From Clostridia bacterium (GTDB lineage: Bacteria; Bacillota; Clostridia; TANB77; CAG-508), in NCBI GenBank assembly GCA_900754285.1, contig CAAECB010000090.1:1-35205 (forward strand): 35,205 nucleotides of DNA. Direction: 5' to 3'. The notes under the pieces are model-generated. The model saw only the letters and a program-made list of their open reading frames with translations. It was not told the origin of the DNA and made no database searches. This document shows, in pieces, positions 1 to 7,197 of this stretch. The position numbers and the translations under genes are program-made. How positions within the stretch are numbered: position 1 is the first letter of the stretch; every line of letters begins with the position of its first letter.

Positions 1-16
1 AAAAAGTTAATAATTT

Positions 17-133
17 TCTGGTGATGATGACACTTAGGGAAATACCTGTTCCCATCCCGAACACAGAAGTCAAGCCTAAGTGTGCTGAAAATACTTGTGG
101 GTTACCCTGCTGGGAAGATAAGTTGTTGCCAGA
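17..133 (+). rRNA. rrf: 5S ribosomal RNA
   Basis: The segment has the bacterial 5S landmarks: the 5' end TCTGGTGA pairs with the 3' end TTGCCAGA, and the loop contains CCCATCCCGAACACAGAAGTCAAG. It is followed 11 bases later by a tRNA gene, so this is probably the tail of a 16S-23S-5S operon whose earlier part lies outside the window. The exact ends are set by the closing helix and may be off by one or two bases. Confidence 0.95.
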
Positions 134-144
134 TTTATATATAT

Positions 145-220
145 TCCTCTTTAGCTCAGTTGGTAGAGCGCTCGGCTGTTAACCGATAGGTCGTTGGTTC
201 GAGTCCAACAAGAGGAGCCA
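145..220 (+). tRNA. tRNA-Asn (anticodon GTT)
   Basis: A 76-nt cloverleaf with acceptor arms TCCTCTT and AAGAGGA, D-arm GCTCAGTTGGTAGAGC, anticodon loop CTGTTAA (GTT at 178-180), T-loop GGTTCGAGTCC, discriminator G and an encoded CCA end. It lies directly behind the 5S gene and is probably co-transcribed with it. Confidence 0.97.
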
Positions 221-221
221 T

Positions 222-263
222 AAAAAACTTGAAAGATTAATTTTGTTAACTTTCAAGTTTTTC
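222..263 (+). terminator. Intrinsic terminator of the rRNA/tRNA unit
   Basis: The stem AAAAACTTGAAAG pairs with CTTTCAAGTTTTT and runs into a T-tract, two bases after the tRNA CCA end. In 264-338 I see only AT-rich leader sequence with a possible -10 box (TATACT, 309-314) upstream of the next gene. Confidence 0.85.
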
Positions 264-338
264 TGTATATATAACAAAAGTAAAATCCATAATAAACTAG
301 AATTACATTATACTATCATATAAAAGGAGCGAAATAAA

Positions 339-998
339 ATGTTAAAAAACAAATATAATATGACGCAAGAACAAAATGTATTTCTAGCCAAAAGAAATAT
401 AATAGATGTAATATGGAAAAGTGCATTACTTGAAGGAATACCAATCACATTTCCAGAAACGCAAACAATATATGAAGGAGGAAACATAGCACATTTAGGA
501 ATAGACCAATTACAAATAATAAACAATCTAAAACATGCATGGAAATATTGTTTACTAACAATAAATGACAAGATGGACAATAATTACATATTAAGTATAC
601 ACGCATTAATAGGGAGCAATATAGTAGAAAACCCTGGAAAAATGAGAATATATGATGTAAATATGGGAGGAACAAAATGGAAACCAGAACTCCCAACAAA
701 AGAAAGTTTAGAAAGGCTACTAGAAGAATATAATAAAGCAGAAATAATTACAGATGGAATAATTACACTTATGTGTAAAATGATGAAATTACAATTTTTC
801 AATGACGGAAATAAAAGAACAGCAATGTTAGTAGCAAATCACGAATTAATAAAAAATGGAAAAGGAATAATTTCAATAGCCGAAGAATATAAAGAAGAAT
901 TTGGGGAGAAACTAATTTCATATTATGAAAACGATGAAAAAATAGAAGAATTAAAAAATTTTATATATACTAATTGTTTAGACGGAATAAAAGAATAG
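339..998 (+). CDS. Fic-fold protein with degenerate active site
   Basis: This 219-residue protein has the Fic fold signature near its C-terminal third. The motif at residues 152-160 reads QFFNDGNKR, where the family consensus is HPFxxGN(G/K)R. The catalytic His is therefore Gln and the Pro is Phe, while the Gly-Asn-x-Arg phosphate-binding part is kept. An N-terminal inhibitory-type motif SALLEG (residues 28-33, pattern S/T-xxx-E-G/N) is also present, as in Fic proteins with an intramolecular inhibitory helix. Classical Fic enzymes transfer AMP to Ser/Thr/Tyr side chains; without the His, that activity is doubtful. AAAGGAG at 323-329 precedes the ATG. The next gene, metG, starts 23 bases after the stop. 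Its true substrate or role cannot be told from the sequence. Confidence 0.75.
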   Translation: MLKNKYNMTQEQNVFLAKRNIIDVIWKSALLEGIPITFPETQTIYEGGNIAHLGIDQLQIINNLKHAWKYCLLTINDKMDNNYILSIHALIGSNIVENPGKMRIYDVNMGGTKWKPELPTKESLERLLEEYNKAEIITDGIITLMCKMMKLQFFNDGNKRTAMLVANHELIKNGKGIISIAEEYKEEFGEKLISYYENDEKIEELKNFIYTNCLDGIKE

Positions 999-1021
999 TA
1001 TGGAAAGGAAAAGTGGTAAAA

Positions 1022-2611
1022 ATGAAACAAAATATAATAATAGGAGGAGCGTGGCCATATGCAAACAGCTCATTACACTTAGGGCATATAGCAGGGCTAA
1101 TATCAGGAGATGTATTAGCAAGATACTATAGACTAAAAGGAGACAACGTATTATATGTATCAGGATCAGACACACATGGAACACCAATAACAGAAAGAGC
1201 AAGAAAAGAAGGAATAGAACCAAAAGAAATAGCACAAAAATATCATAAAGAATTCACAGAAATGTTTAAAAAATTAAACTTCTCATATGACCTATACAGC
1301 AAAACATATGATTCATATCATGAAGAAAAAGTAAAAGAACTATTTTTAAAACTATATAAAAATGGATATATATACGAAAAAATAGAAGAACAAGCATATT
1401 GTGAAAAATGCGAAAAATTCTTACAAGACAGAGACATAAAATTAATATGTCCAGAATGTGGAGAAGAAACAAAAGGAGATCAATGCGACAATTGTTTACA
1501 TGTCCCAACAACAGAAGAACTACTAGAAGGAAAATGTATAGTATGTGGATCAAAACTTGTAAAAAGAAATAACAAAGTATTATATTTAAAATTATCAGCA
1601 TTTCAAAAAGAAATAGAAGAACACACAAAAGAAGTAGAAAACACATGGAGAATAAATGCAAGAAACGAAACATGGAAATACTTAAAACAAGGACTAAAAG
1701 ACAGAGCAGTAACAAGAGATTTAAACTGGGGAATAGAAATACCATTACCTGGATATGAAGATAAAAGAATGTATGTATGGATTGATGCAGTATTAGGATA
1801 TTTAACAGATACAATGAAAATATGTGAAGAAAAAGGAATGGATTGGCAAGAATTCTGGAAAGAAGGGAAAAATAACAAAATATATATGTGCCATGGAAAA
1901 GACAACATAGTATTTCATAGCATAATATTAAACGCATTACTTTTAGGACAAAAAGAAAATTATCATTTAGTAGACACAATAGTATCTGCAGAATACTTAA
2001 ATTTTAATGACCAAAAATTCTCAAAAAGCAAAGGAATAGGAATGACAGCACTAGAAGCGTGTGATTTATATGATTCAGACTCTATAAGATATCATTTAAT
2101 ATCTAATGGACCAGAAAGAAAAGACACAAACTTTACAATAGAAGATTTTAAAACTGTTCATAATACAGAGATTTTAAATAAATTCGGAAATTTAGTAAAC
2201 AGAACATTAAACTTTAAAGACTTAGAAGAAATACCAGAAGGAAAAGTAGACAGTAAAATAGAAAATCTAATAAAAGAAACATACAAAAAAGTAGGAGAAA
2301 ACATAGAAAATTTAGAATTCAAAGCAGCAGTACAAAACATAATGGACTTAGTAGAAGTAGGAAACAAATATTATGATACAAGCAAACCATGGGTAGCAAA
2401 AAAAGAAAATATAGAAGAATTTAACAACATAATCTACACATGTTCAGTAATAATAGCAAACCTATCAAACCTATTTGAACCAATTATGCCTACAGCAAGC
2501 CAAAAAATAAGAGAATATCTAAATATACAAACTAAAAGTTGGGAATATATTACAATACCTGCAGGGCTAAAACTAGACAAAATAGAACCATTATTTGAAA
2601 GAATGAAATAG
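1022..2611 (+). CDS. metG: Methionyl-tRNA synthetase
   Basis: Charges tRNA-Met with methionine in the cytoplasm. The 529-residue product shows the class I signatures HLGH (residues 19-22) and KFSKS (332-336, the KMSKS loop). The connective-peptide insert carries four Cys pairs (127/130, 143/146, 155/158, 172/175), which implies a two-zinc knuckle. The protein ends soon after the anticodon-binding helical domain and lacks the C-terminal EMAP-like tRNA-binding domain of longer MetG proteins. I chose ATG 1022 (MKQNII...) because it follows AAGGA at about 1005-1009; the frame is open further upstream to a TTG at 974, but that would overlap the Fic gene. Spacing suggests co-transcription with the Fic gene before it and the TetR gene, which starts 10 bases after its stop. 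Confidence 0.95.
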   Translation: MKQNIIIGGAWPYANSSLHLGHIAGLISGDVLARYYRLKGDNVLYVSGSDTHGTPITERARKEGIEPKEIAQKYHKEFTEMFKKLNFSYDLYSKTYDSYHEEKVKELFLKLYKNGYIYEKIEEQAYCEKCEKFLQDRDIKLICPECGEETKGDQCDNCLHVPTTEELLEGKCIVCGSKLVKRNNKVLYLKLSAFQKEIEEHTKEVENTWRINARNETWKYLKQGLKDRAVTRDLNWGIEIPLPGYEDKRMYVWIDAVLGYLTDTMKICEEKGMDWQEFWKEGKNNKIYMCHGKDNIVFHSIILNALLLGQKENYHLVDTIVSAEYLNFNDQKFSKSKGIGMTALEACDLYDSDSIRYHLISNGPERKDTNFTIEDFKTVHNTEILNKFGNLVNRTLNFKDLEEIPEGKVDSKIENLIKETYKKVGENIENLEFKAAVQNIMDLVEVGNKYYDTSKPWVAKKENIEEFNNIIYTCSVIIANLSNLFEPIMPTASQKIREYLNIQTKSWEYITIPAGLKLDKIEPLFERMK

Positions 2612-2620
2612 AGGAAAAAA

Positions 2621-3145
2621 ATGTCACAAATAACAAAAAATGCACTAGCAGCTTCACTAAAGAAGCTGCTTTCTAAAAAAGAACTATCAAAAATTACAAT
2701 AACAAATATTACAGAAGAATGTGGAGTAAATAGACAAACATTCTACTATCACTTTAAAGATATATATGATTTATTAGAATGGATATTTACAAATGAAGTT
2801 ATAGAAGAAATAGAGAACGAAAAAGAAGAAAACTGGCAGCAAAAATTTATATATGTATTTGAATATGCAATAAAAAATAAAGAACTGATAAAAAACATAT
2901 ACAACTCTGGAAGCAAAGAATATTTTTTGAAATTTGTATATAAACAAACAAATTTGTTAATAATAAATTTTATAGAAAAAGAATATAAAGATAAAAAAAT
3001 TAAAGAAGAGAATAAAAAGTTTATTGCAAATTTTTATAAATATGGATTTGTTGGAGTTATAGAAGATTGGATAGAAAACGGAATGAAAGAAAATCCAAAA
3101 GAAATAGTTTCAAAATTAGATAATCTAATAATTGCTAATAGATAA
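2621..3145 (+). CDS. TetR/AcrR-family transcriptional regulator
   Basis: A 174-residue DNA-binding repressor-type protein. The N-terminal helix-turn-helix spans about residues 22-48 and contains the typical CGVNRQTFYYHFKD recognition region. The rest is a helical ligand-binding domain that resembles the DhaS-type C-terminal domain. It starts 10 bases after metG with AGAGGAAAAAA as a modest ribosome site. The adjacent gene is oleate hydratase, and an inverted repeat (3159-3191) lies between this stop codon and the ohyA promoter. Control of ohyA in response to a fatty acid is a reasonable inference but is not shown. Autoregulation of the metG unit is the alternative. Confidence 0.88.
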   Translation: MSQITKNALAASLKKLLSKKELSKITITNITEECGVNRQTFYYHFKDIYDLLEWIFTNEVIEEIENEKEENWQQKFIYVFEYAIKNKELIKNIYNSGSKEYFLKFVYKQTNLLIINFIEKEYKDKKIKEENKKFIANFYKYGFVGVIEDWIENGMKENPKEIVSKLDNLIIANR

Positions 3146-3158
3146 ATTTAGACAAAAC

Positions 3159-3193
3159 TTAGCAAATGTACAAAAATTATACATTTGCTAAAA
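3159..3193. promoter_or_regulatory. 12-bp inverted repeat: operator or terminator
   Basis: Perfect arms TTAGCAAATGTA and TACATTTGCTAA are separated by nine bases, 13 bases after the TetR stop and just upstream of the ohyA -35 box. The right arm is followed by AAATTTGTTTA rather than a clear T-run, so it is a weak terminator candidate. The position suits an operator for the TetR protein. Confidence 0.5.
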
Positions 3194-3201
3194 TTTGTTT
3201 A

Positions 3202-3230
3202 TTGCAAATCTAAAAAAACATTTCTATAAT
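3202..3230 (+). promoter_or_regulatory. Sigma-A promoter of ohyA
   Basis: TTGCAA (3202-3207), a 17-base spacer and a perfect TATAAT (3225-3230). It lies 28 bases before the ATG at 3258, which rules out the longer in-frame TTG start at 3195. Confidence 0.75.
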
Positions 3231-3257
3231 AATTGCAATAACGAAGGAGGAATTGAT

Positions 3258-5033
3258 ATGTATTATAGTAATGGAAATTATGAAGCATTTGCAAGGCCAA
3301 GAAAGCCAGAAGGAGTAGACGAAAAATCTGCTTATTTAGTAGGAGCAGGGCTAGCATCACTAGCAGCTGCATGTTTTTTAGTAAGAGATGGACAAATGAA
3401 AGGAGAAAATATCCATATCTTAGAAGAACAAAAATTACCAGGAGGAGCATGTGACGGAATAAACGACCCACAAAAAGGATTTATAATTCGTGGTGGAAGA
3501 GAAATGGAAAACCATTTTGAATGTTTATGGGATTTATTCCATTCAATCCCATCATTAGAAATAGAAGGAGCATCAGTATTAGACGAATACTATTGGCTAA
3601 ACAAAAAAGATCCAAATTATTCATTAATGAGGGCAACTGTAAACAGAGGTGAAGATGCACATACAAATGGAAAATTTGGGCTTTCAGAAAAAGCATCAAT
3701 GGAAATCATAAAATTATTTATGACTAAAGACGAAGATCTATATGATAAAAAGATAACAGATGTATTTACAGACGAATTTTTTGAATCAAATTTCTGGCTA
3801 TATTGGAGAACAATGTTTGCATTTGAAGATTGGCATAGTGCATTAGAAATGAAATTATATATTCAAAGATTTATCCATCATATTGGAGGATTACCAGACT
3901 TTTCAGCATTAAAATTCACAAAATATAATCAATATGAATCACTAATAATGCCAATGGTAAAATATCTAGAAAGTCATGGAGTTAAATTCCAATATGATAC
4001 AAAAGTAACAAATGTCTTATTTGATATTGACGGTAAAAAGAAAACGGCAAAACAAATAATTTGTATACATGAAGGAAAAGAAGAAACAATTAATTTAACA
4101 GTTAATGATTTAGTATTTGTAACAAATGGAAGCTGTACAGAAAAATCAATGTTAGGAGACCAAGATAAAGCACCAGATTTAACAATTGAAAATGGCGAAG
4201 GAGCATGTTGGGAACTATGGAGAAAAATAGCAAGACAAAGTGAAGAATTTGGACGTCCAGATAAATTCTGTATGGATATAGCAAAAACAAACTGGGAATC
4301 TGCCACAGTAACAACATTAGATGATAGAATTCCACCATATATAGAAAAAATATGTAAAAGAGATCCATTTAGCGGTAGAGTAGTAACAGGAGGAATAGTA
4401 TCTGTAAAAGACTCAAACTGGTTAATGAGCTGGACAATAAACAGACAACCACATTTCAAAAATCAACCAAAAGATCAATTAGTAGTATGGGTTTATGGAT
4501 TATTTACAAATAAATCAGGAAATTATATCAAAAAACCAATGAGAGAATGTACAGGAAAAGAGATAACAGAAGAATGGCTATATCATTTAGGAGTGCCAGA
4601 AGATCAAATAGAAGAATTAGCAACTAATTCTGCAAGATGCATACCATGTATGATGCCATATATTACAGCATTTTTCATGCCTAGAACAGCAGGAGATAGA
4701 CCCAAAGTAGTACCAGAAGGAAGCAGAAACTTTGCATTTTTAGGACAATTTGCAGACACAGTTAGAGATACAGTATTTACAACAGAATATTCAGTAAGAA
4801 CAGCAATGGAAGCGGTATATACACTATTAGATATAGATAGAGGAGTACCAGAAGTATTTGGATCATGTTATGATGTTCGAGTATTATTAGACTCAACATC
4901 AAAAATGATGGACGGCAAAAAATTAAGTGATATAAAATTACCTTTTGCAACAGAAATGGTAGCAAAAAAAGGATTAAAAAAGGTAGAAGGTACAGTTATA
5001 GAGGACTTACTAAAAAGATATAATTTAATATAA
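3258..5033 (+). CDS. ohyA: Oleate hydratase (MCRA family, FAD-dependent)
   Basis: Adds water to the cis-9 double bond of oleate or other unsaturated C16-C18 free fatty acids to give 10-hydroxy acids, a fatty-acid detoxification step of Gram-positive gut bacteria and pathogens. The 591-residue length matches the 67-kDa myosin-cross-reactive-antigen family. The FAD-binding Rossmann motif GAGLAS is at residues 29-34, followed by the conserved LPGGACDG and RGGREMENHFECLWD segments. The C-terminal part keeps the family's PYITAFFMPR and FLGQFADTVRDTVFTTEYSVRTAMEA-type regions. AAGGAGG (3243-3249) precedes ATG 3258. The enzyme acts at the membrane surface on free fatty acids. It is monocistronic between its own promoter and terminator, next to a TetR-type gene. 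Confidence 0.95.
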   Translation: MYYSNGNYEAFARPRKPEGVDEKSAYLVGAGLASLAAACFLVRDGQMKGENIHILEEQKLPGGACDGINDPQKGFIIRGGREMENHFECLWDLFHSIPSLEIEGASVLDEYYWLNKKDPNYSLMRATVNRGEDAHTNGKFGLSEKASMEIIKLFMTKDEDLYDKKITDVFTDEFFESNFWLYWRTMFAFEDWHSALEMKLYIQRFIHHIGGLPDFSALKFTKYNQYESLIMPMVKYLESHGVKFQYDTKVTNVLFDIDGKKKTAKQIICIHEGKEETINLTVNDLVFVTNGSCTEKSMLGDQDKAPDLTIENGEGACWELWRKIARQSEEFGRPDKFCMDIAKTNWESATVTTLDDRIPPYIEKICKRDPFSGRVVTGGIVSVKDSNWLMSWTINRQPHFKNQPKDQLVVWVYGLFTNKSGNYIKKPMRECTGKEITEEWLYHLGVPEDQIEELATNSARCIPCMMPYITAFFMPRTAGDRPKVVPEGSRNFAFLGQFADTVRDTVFTTEYSVRTAMEAVYTLLDIDRGVPEVFGSCYDVRVLLDSTSKMMDGKKLSDIKLPFATEMVAKKGLKKVEGTVIEDLLKRYNLI

Positions 5034-5082
5034 AATATTAGAACAAAGGTATAAATTAATAATATTAGCACTTATTTAGAAT

Positions 5083-5125
5083 ATGTTAGAGGAGCAGAAA
5101 AAAATTCTGTTCCTCTTTTAACATA
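5083..5125 (+). terminator. Intrinsic terminator of ohyA
   Basis: The stem GAGGAGCAGAA pairs with TTCTGTTCCTC around an A-rich loop, followed by TTTT. Outer ATGTTA/TAACAT pairs extend the helix. Confidence 0.85.
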
Positions 5126-5206
5126 TAAATTAGTATAATCTAAAAACTAATATATTACAGTTGAAGTAGCCTAAATATAAAGAAAAAAATATCATTAATC
5201 TAATTG

Positions 5207-5235
5207 TTGACAATTGTATACAATTGTAGTATAAT
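5207..5235 (+). promoter_or_regulatory. Consensus promoter with embedded palindromic operator
   Basis: TTGACA (5207-5212), 17 bases, then TATAAT (5230-5235): both boxes match consensus exactly. The 18-bp perfect palindrome ACAATTGTATACAATTGT (5210-5227) overlaps the end of the -35 box and fills the spacer. It consists of two ACAATTGT half-sites, with a related ATTGTTGACAAT just upstream. A repressor bound here would block RNA polymerase. The RHH protein encoded next is the obvious candidate. Confidence 0.85.
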
Positions 5236-5276
5236 GAAAAAAATAAAAAAATAATGTCGAACGAAGGTGGTTAAGT

Positions 5277-5465
5277 ATGTCTGAAAAGAAACTTAAAATA
5301 TCAGCCAAAAAATATAATGGCGATACAGCTGTTGTATCAGCAAGGCTTCCAAGCGACTTAATAAAAGAAATAGATGAAATATGTGAAACAACAGGAAGAA
5401 ACAGAAATGAAATCATACAATTATGCCTTGAATTCGCAGTTGAAAATATAGAAATTGAAAAGTAA
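5277..5465 (+). CDS. Ribbon-helix-helix (CopG/Arc-type) regulator
   Basis: A 62-residue protein. The segment VSARLPSDLIKEIDEI forms the beta strand and first helix, and a second helix follows (TTGRNRNEIIQLCLEFAVENI), as in CopG/Arc-type DNA-binding dimers. GAAGGTGG precedes the ATG. An 18-bp palindrome inside its own promoter fits autorepression by two RHH dimers. The downstream gene begins 80 bases later without an evident promoter or terminator, so this is probably the first gene of the SPFH/zinc-ribbon cluster. No toxin-like partner is adjacent, so an antitoxin role is less likely. Confidence 0.85.
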   Translation: MSEKKLKISAKKYNGDTAVVSARLPSDLIKEIDEICETTGRNRNEIIQLCLEFAVENIEIEK

Positions 5466-5545
5466 GAGGATGTTTTGAAAGAATTCAAAAAACTTTCATT
5501 ACTATATATACATTTTAGAAAAATAAGAAAGGAATGATATTTATA

Positions 5546-6721
5546 ATGAAAATATTTGATGTGATAAAATACGAAGGAGATAACAGCACATTTGTGTGGA
5601 AACATCCATGTGAAGACTTTAATTGTCTATCACAACTTATTATTCATGAAAACCAAGAAGCAGTATTTTTTATGAATGGACAAGCATTAGATTTGTTTGG
5701 ACCAGGAAGATACACCCTAAAAACACAAAACATACCAATAATAGGAAAAGTATTAAATCTAGTAACAGGAGGACTAAATCCTTTTCATTGTGAAGTATAT
5801 TTCATAAACAAAAGTGAACAAATGGCAATAAAATGGGGAACAGATTCAAGAATACAATTTATAGAACCAACATATAAATTTCCATTATCAATAGGAGCAT
5901 CAGGAGAGATGAGCTTACAAGTAAAAGACAGCAAAAAATTATTAGTAAAACTTGTAGGAACAGAAAATAGTATATCACAACAAAATTTAGTAACATATTT
6001 CCGTTCTTTTTTAATGACAAAAGTAAAAACATATATAGCACAAATTATCAAATCAGAAAGCATAAATATTTTTGAAATAGACGAAAAACTAAATCAATTC
6101 TCAATAGAAATAAAAAAACTATTACTTCCAGATTTTGAGGACTATGGAATAACACTAAAAAAATTCTTAGTAAATAGAGTAATGAAGCCAGATGGAGAAA
6201 TGCAATACGAAAAATTCAAAGAATTGCATTTCCGTCAATATGCAGATATTGCAGAAGCAAAAATAAAACAACAAACAGAAATAATAAATGCAGAAACAGA
6301 GGCACAGAAAAAAGTAATTGACTCAAAAGCAAAAGCAAAAAAACGACTACAAGAAGGATATACATATCAACAAGAAAGAGGATTTAATGTTGCAGAAAAA
6401 ATGGCAGAAAATGAAGCAGTTGGAGAATTTAATAATATGGGAATAGGAATAGGAACAATGGCAGGAGTAGGAGGAGCAGTAGGAAACATGATAGGAGGAA
6501 TGATGACTGAAACTGTAAAATCCACAGCAATACCTCAAGCTAATAATAAGCAAACAGGAAAATTCTGTGAAAATTGTGGAGCCCAATTACATGAAGAAGC
6601 CGAATTTTGCGAAGAATGTGGAGCAAAAATAGTCAAATCAAATGAAGTATGCACTAACTGTGGATATAAATTTGAAAGAAATAGCAAATTCTGTCCCAAA
6701 TGCGGAAAGAAAAGAGAGTGA
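5546..6721 (+). CDS. SPFH-domain protein with C-terminal double zinc ribbon (YdjI-like)
   Basis: A 391-residue protein. The N-terminal half is an SPFH (stomatin/prohibitin/flotillin-like) domain of the bacterial YdjI or 'virion core protein' type, recognisable by the AVFFMNGQALDLFGPGRYTL region. A charged, Ala/Glu/Lys-rich coiled coil follows at about residues 225-285, then a Gly/Met-rich hydrophobic stretch at about 295-320. The end carries eight zinc-binding Cys in four CxxCG pairs (341/344, 355/358, 369/372, 383/386). ATG 5546 is preferred over ATG 5534, which abuts AAGAAAGGA. The known relative YdjI sits in a B. subtilis membrane-stress locus; a role as a membrane-associated oligomeric scaffold is inferred here. 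Confidence 0.85.
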   Translation: MKIFDVIKYEGDNSTFVWKHPCEDFNCLSQLIIHENQEAVFFMNGQALDLFGPGRYTLKTQNIPIIGKVLNLVTGGLNPFHCEVYFINKSEQMAIKWGTDSRIQFIEPTYKFPLSIGASGEMSLQVKDSKKLLVKLVGTENSISQQNLVTYFRSFLMTKVKTYIAQIIKSESINIFEIDEKLNQFSIEIKKLLLPDFEDYGITLKKFLVNRVMKPDGEMQYEKFKELHFRQYADIAEAKIKQQTEIINAETEAQKKVIDSKAKAKKRLQEGYTYQQERGFNVAEKMAENEAVGEFNNMGIGIGTMAGVGGAVGNMIGGMMTETVKSTAIPQANNKQTGKFCENCGAQLHEEAEFCEECGAKIVKSNEVCTNCGYKFERNSKFCPKCGKKRE

Positions 6722-6726
6722 TTAAC

Positions 6727-7134
6727 ATGATATATATTATTATATTTTTAATAATAGTGGCTTTAAGTATTATAACATATTTTATACTAAAAAAAGCATC
6801 AAAAATAGACAATGAAATAGAAACAAAAACATTTGCAATAAAAGAACTTACAGGAAAAGCAGAATATTTAATGGAAAAAACAGATTCAGTAGAAATAAAA
6901 GAAATATGTGAAAAAGTATATGAAAGCCTAAGATATAGTGACACAATGAGTAAAAATAACTTAAAAGAAATTAATGAACAAATCCAAAGAGAATTTGCCT
7001 CATTTGAAGATGCAGTAAATAATGAGGACACAGAATTAGCAAAAAATATTTCAAAACAATTAATATCCCTTATAGAAAAAAGAAATATCAAATGCAAAAT
7101 GACAAAAAATAGTAAAATTTTTAAGGTAATATAA
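6727..7134 (+). CDS. Small single-pass membrane protein, unknown function
   Basis: A 135-residue protein with one strong N-terminal membrane helix (about residues 2-21, IIIFLIIVALSIITYFIL) and a charged, helical cytoplasmic-type region. It could form a coiled coil (EIETKTFAIKELTGKAEYLM and following). The start ATG 6727 follows AGAGAGTGA at the end of the SPFH gene. An in-frame ATG at 6700 would give nine more residues and overlap the upstream gene. I do not recognise the family. Its tight coupling to the SPFH gene suggests a partner protein. Between its stop and the next gene lies a weak hairpin (TAGAGA/TCTCTA, about 7142-7158). Confidence 0.75.
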   Translation: MIYIIIFLIIVALSIITYFILKKASKIDNEIETKTFAIKELTGKAEYLMEKTDSVEIKEICEKVYESLRYSDTMSKNNLKEINEQIQREFASFEDAVNNEDTELAKNISKQLISLIEKRNIKCKMTKNSKIFKVI

Positions 7135-7197
7135 TGATTTTTATAGAGAAAAATCTCTAAAAAATAAAATTTTGAAAATAAAGAGGAGGAAAAGAAT

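Noticed and set aside
974..1021. N-terminal extension of metG from a TTG codon
   Set aside because: It overlaps the Fic gene and adds residues before the conserved MetG N-terminus; ATG 1022 has its own ribosome site.
264..1021. T-box or SAM riboswitch before metG
   Set aside because: No T-box sequence or long structured leader is present; metG follows the Fic gene closely.
1266..1979. Long Leu-rich open frames on the minus strand opposite metG, recN, eno and ohyA
   Set aside because: They are shadows of A-rich coding strands, lack ribosome sites and have implausible composition.
3195..3257. Longer oleate hydratase start
   Set aside because: It would include the TATAAT promoter and the AAGGAGG ribosome site inside the coding region.
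5277..5465. Antitoxin of a toxin-antitoxin pair
   Set aside because: The following gene is a 391-residue SPFH protein, 80 bases away, not a small toxin.
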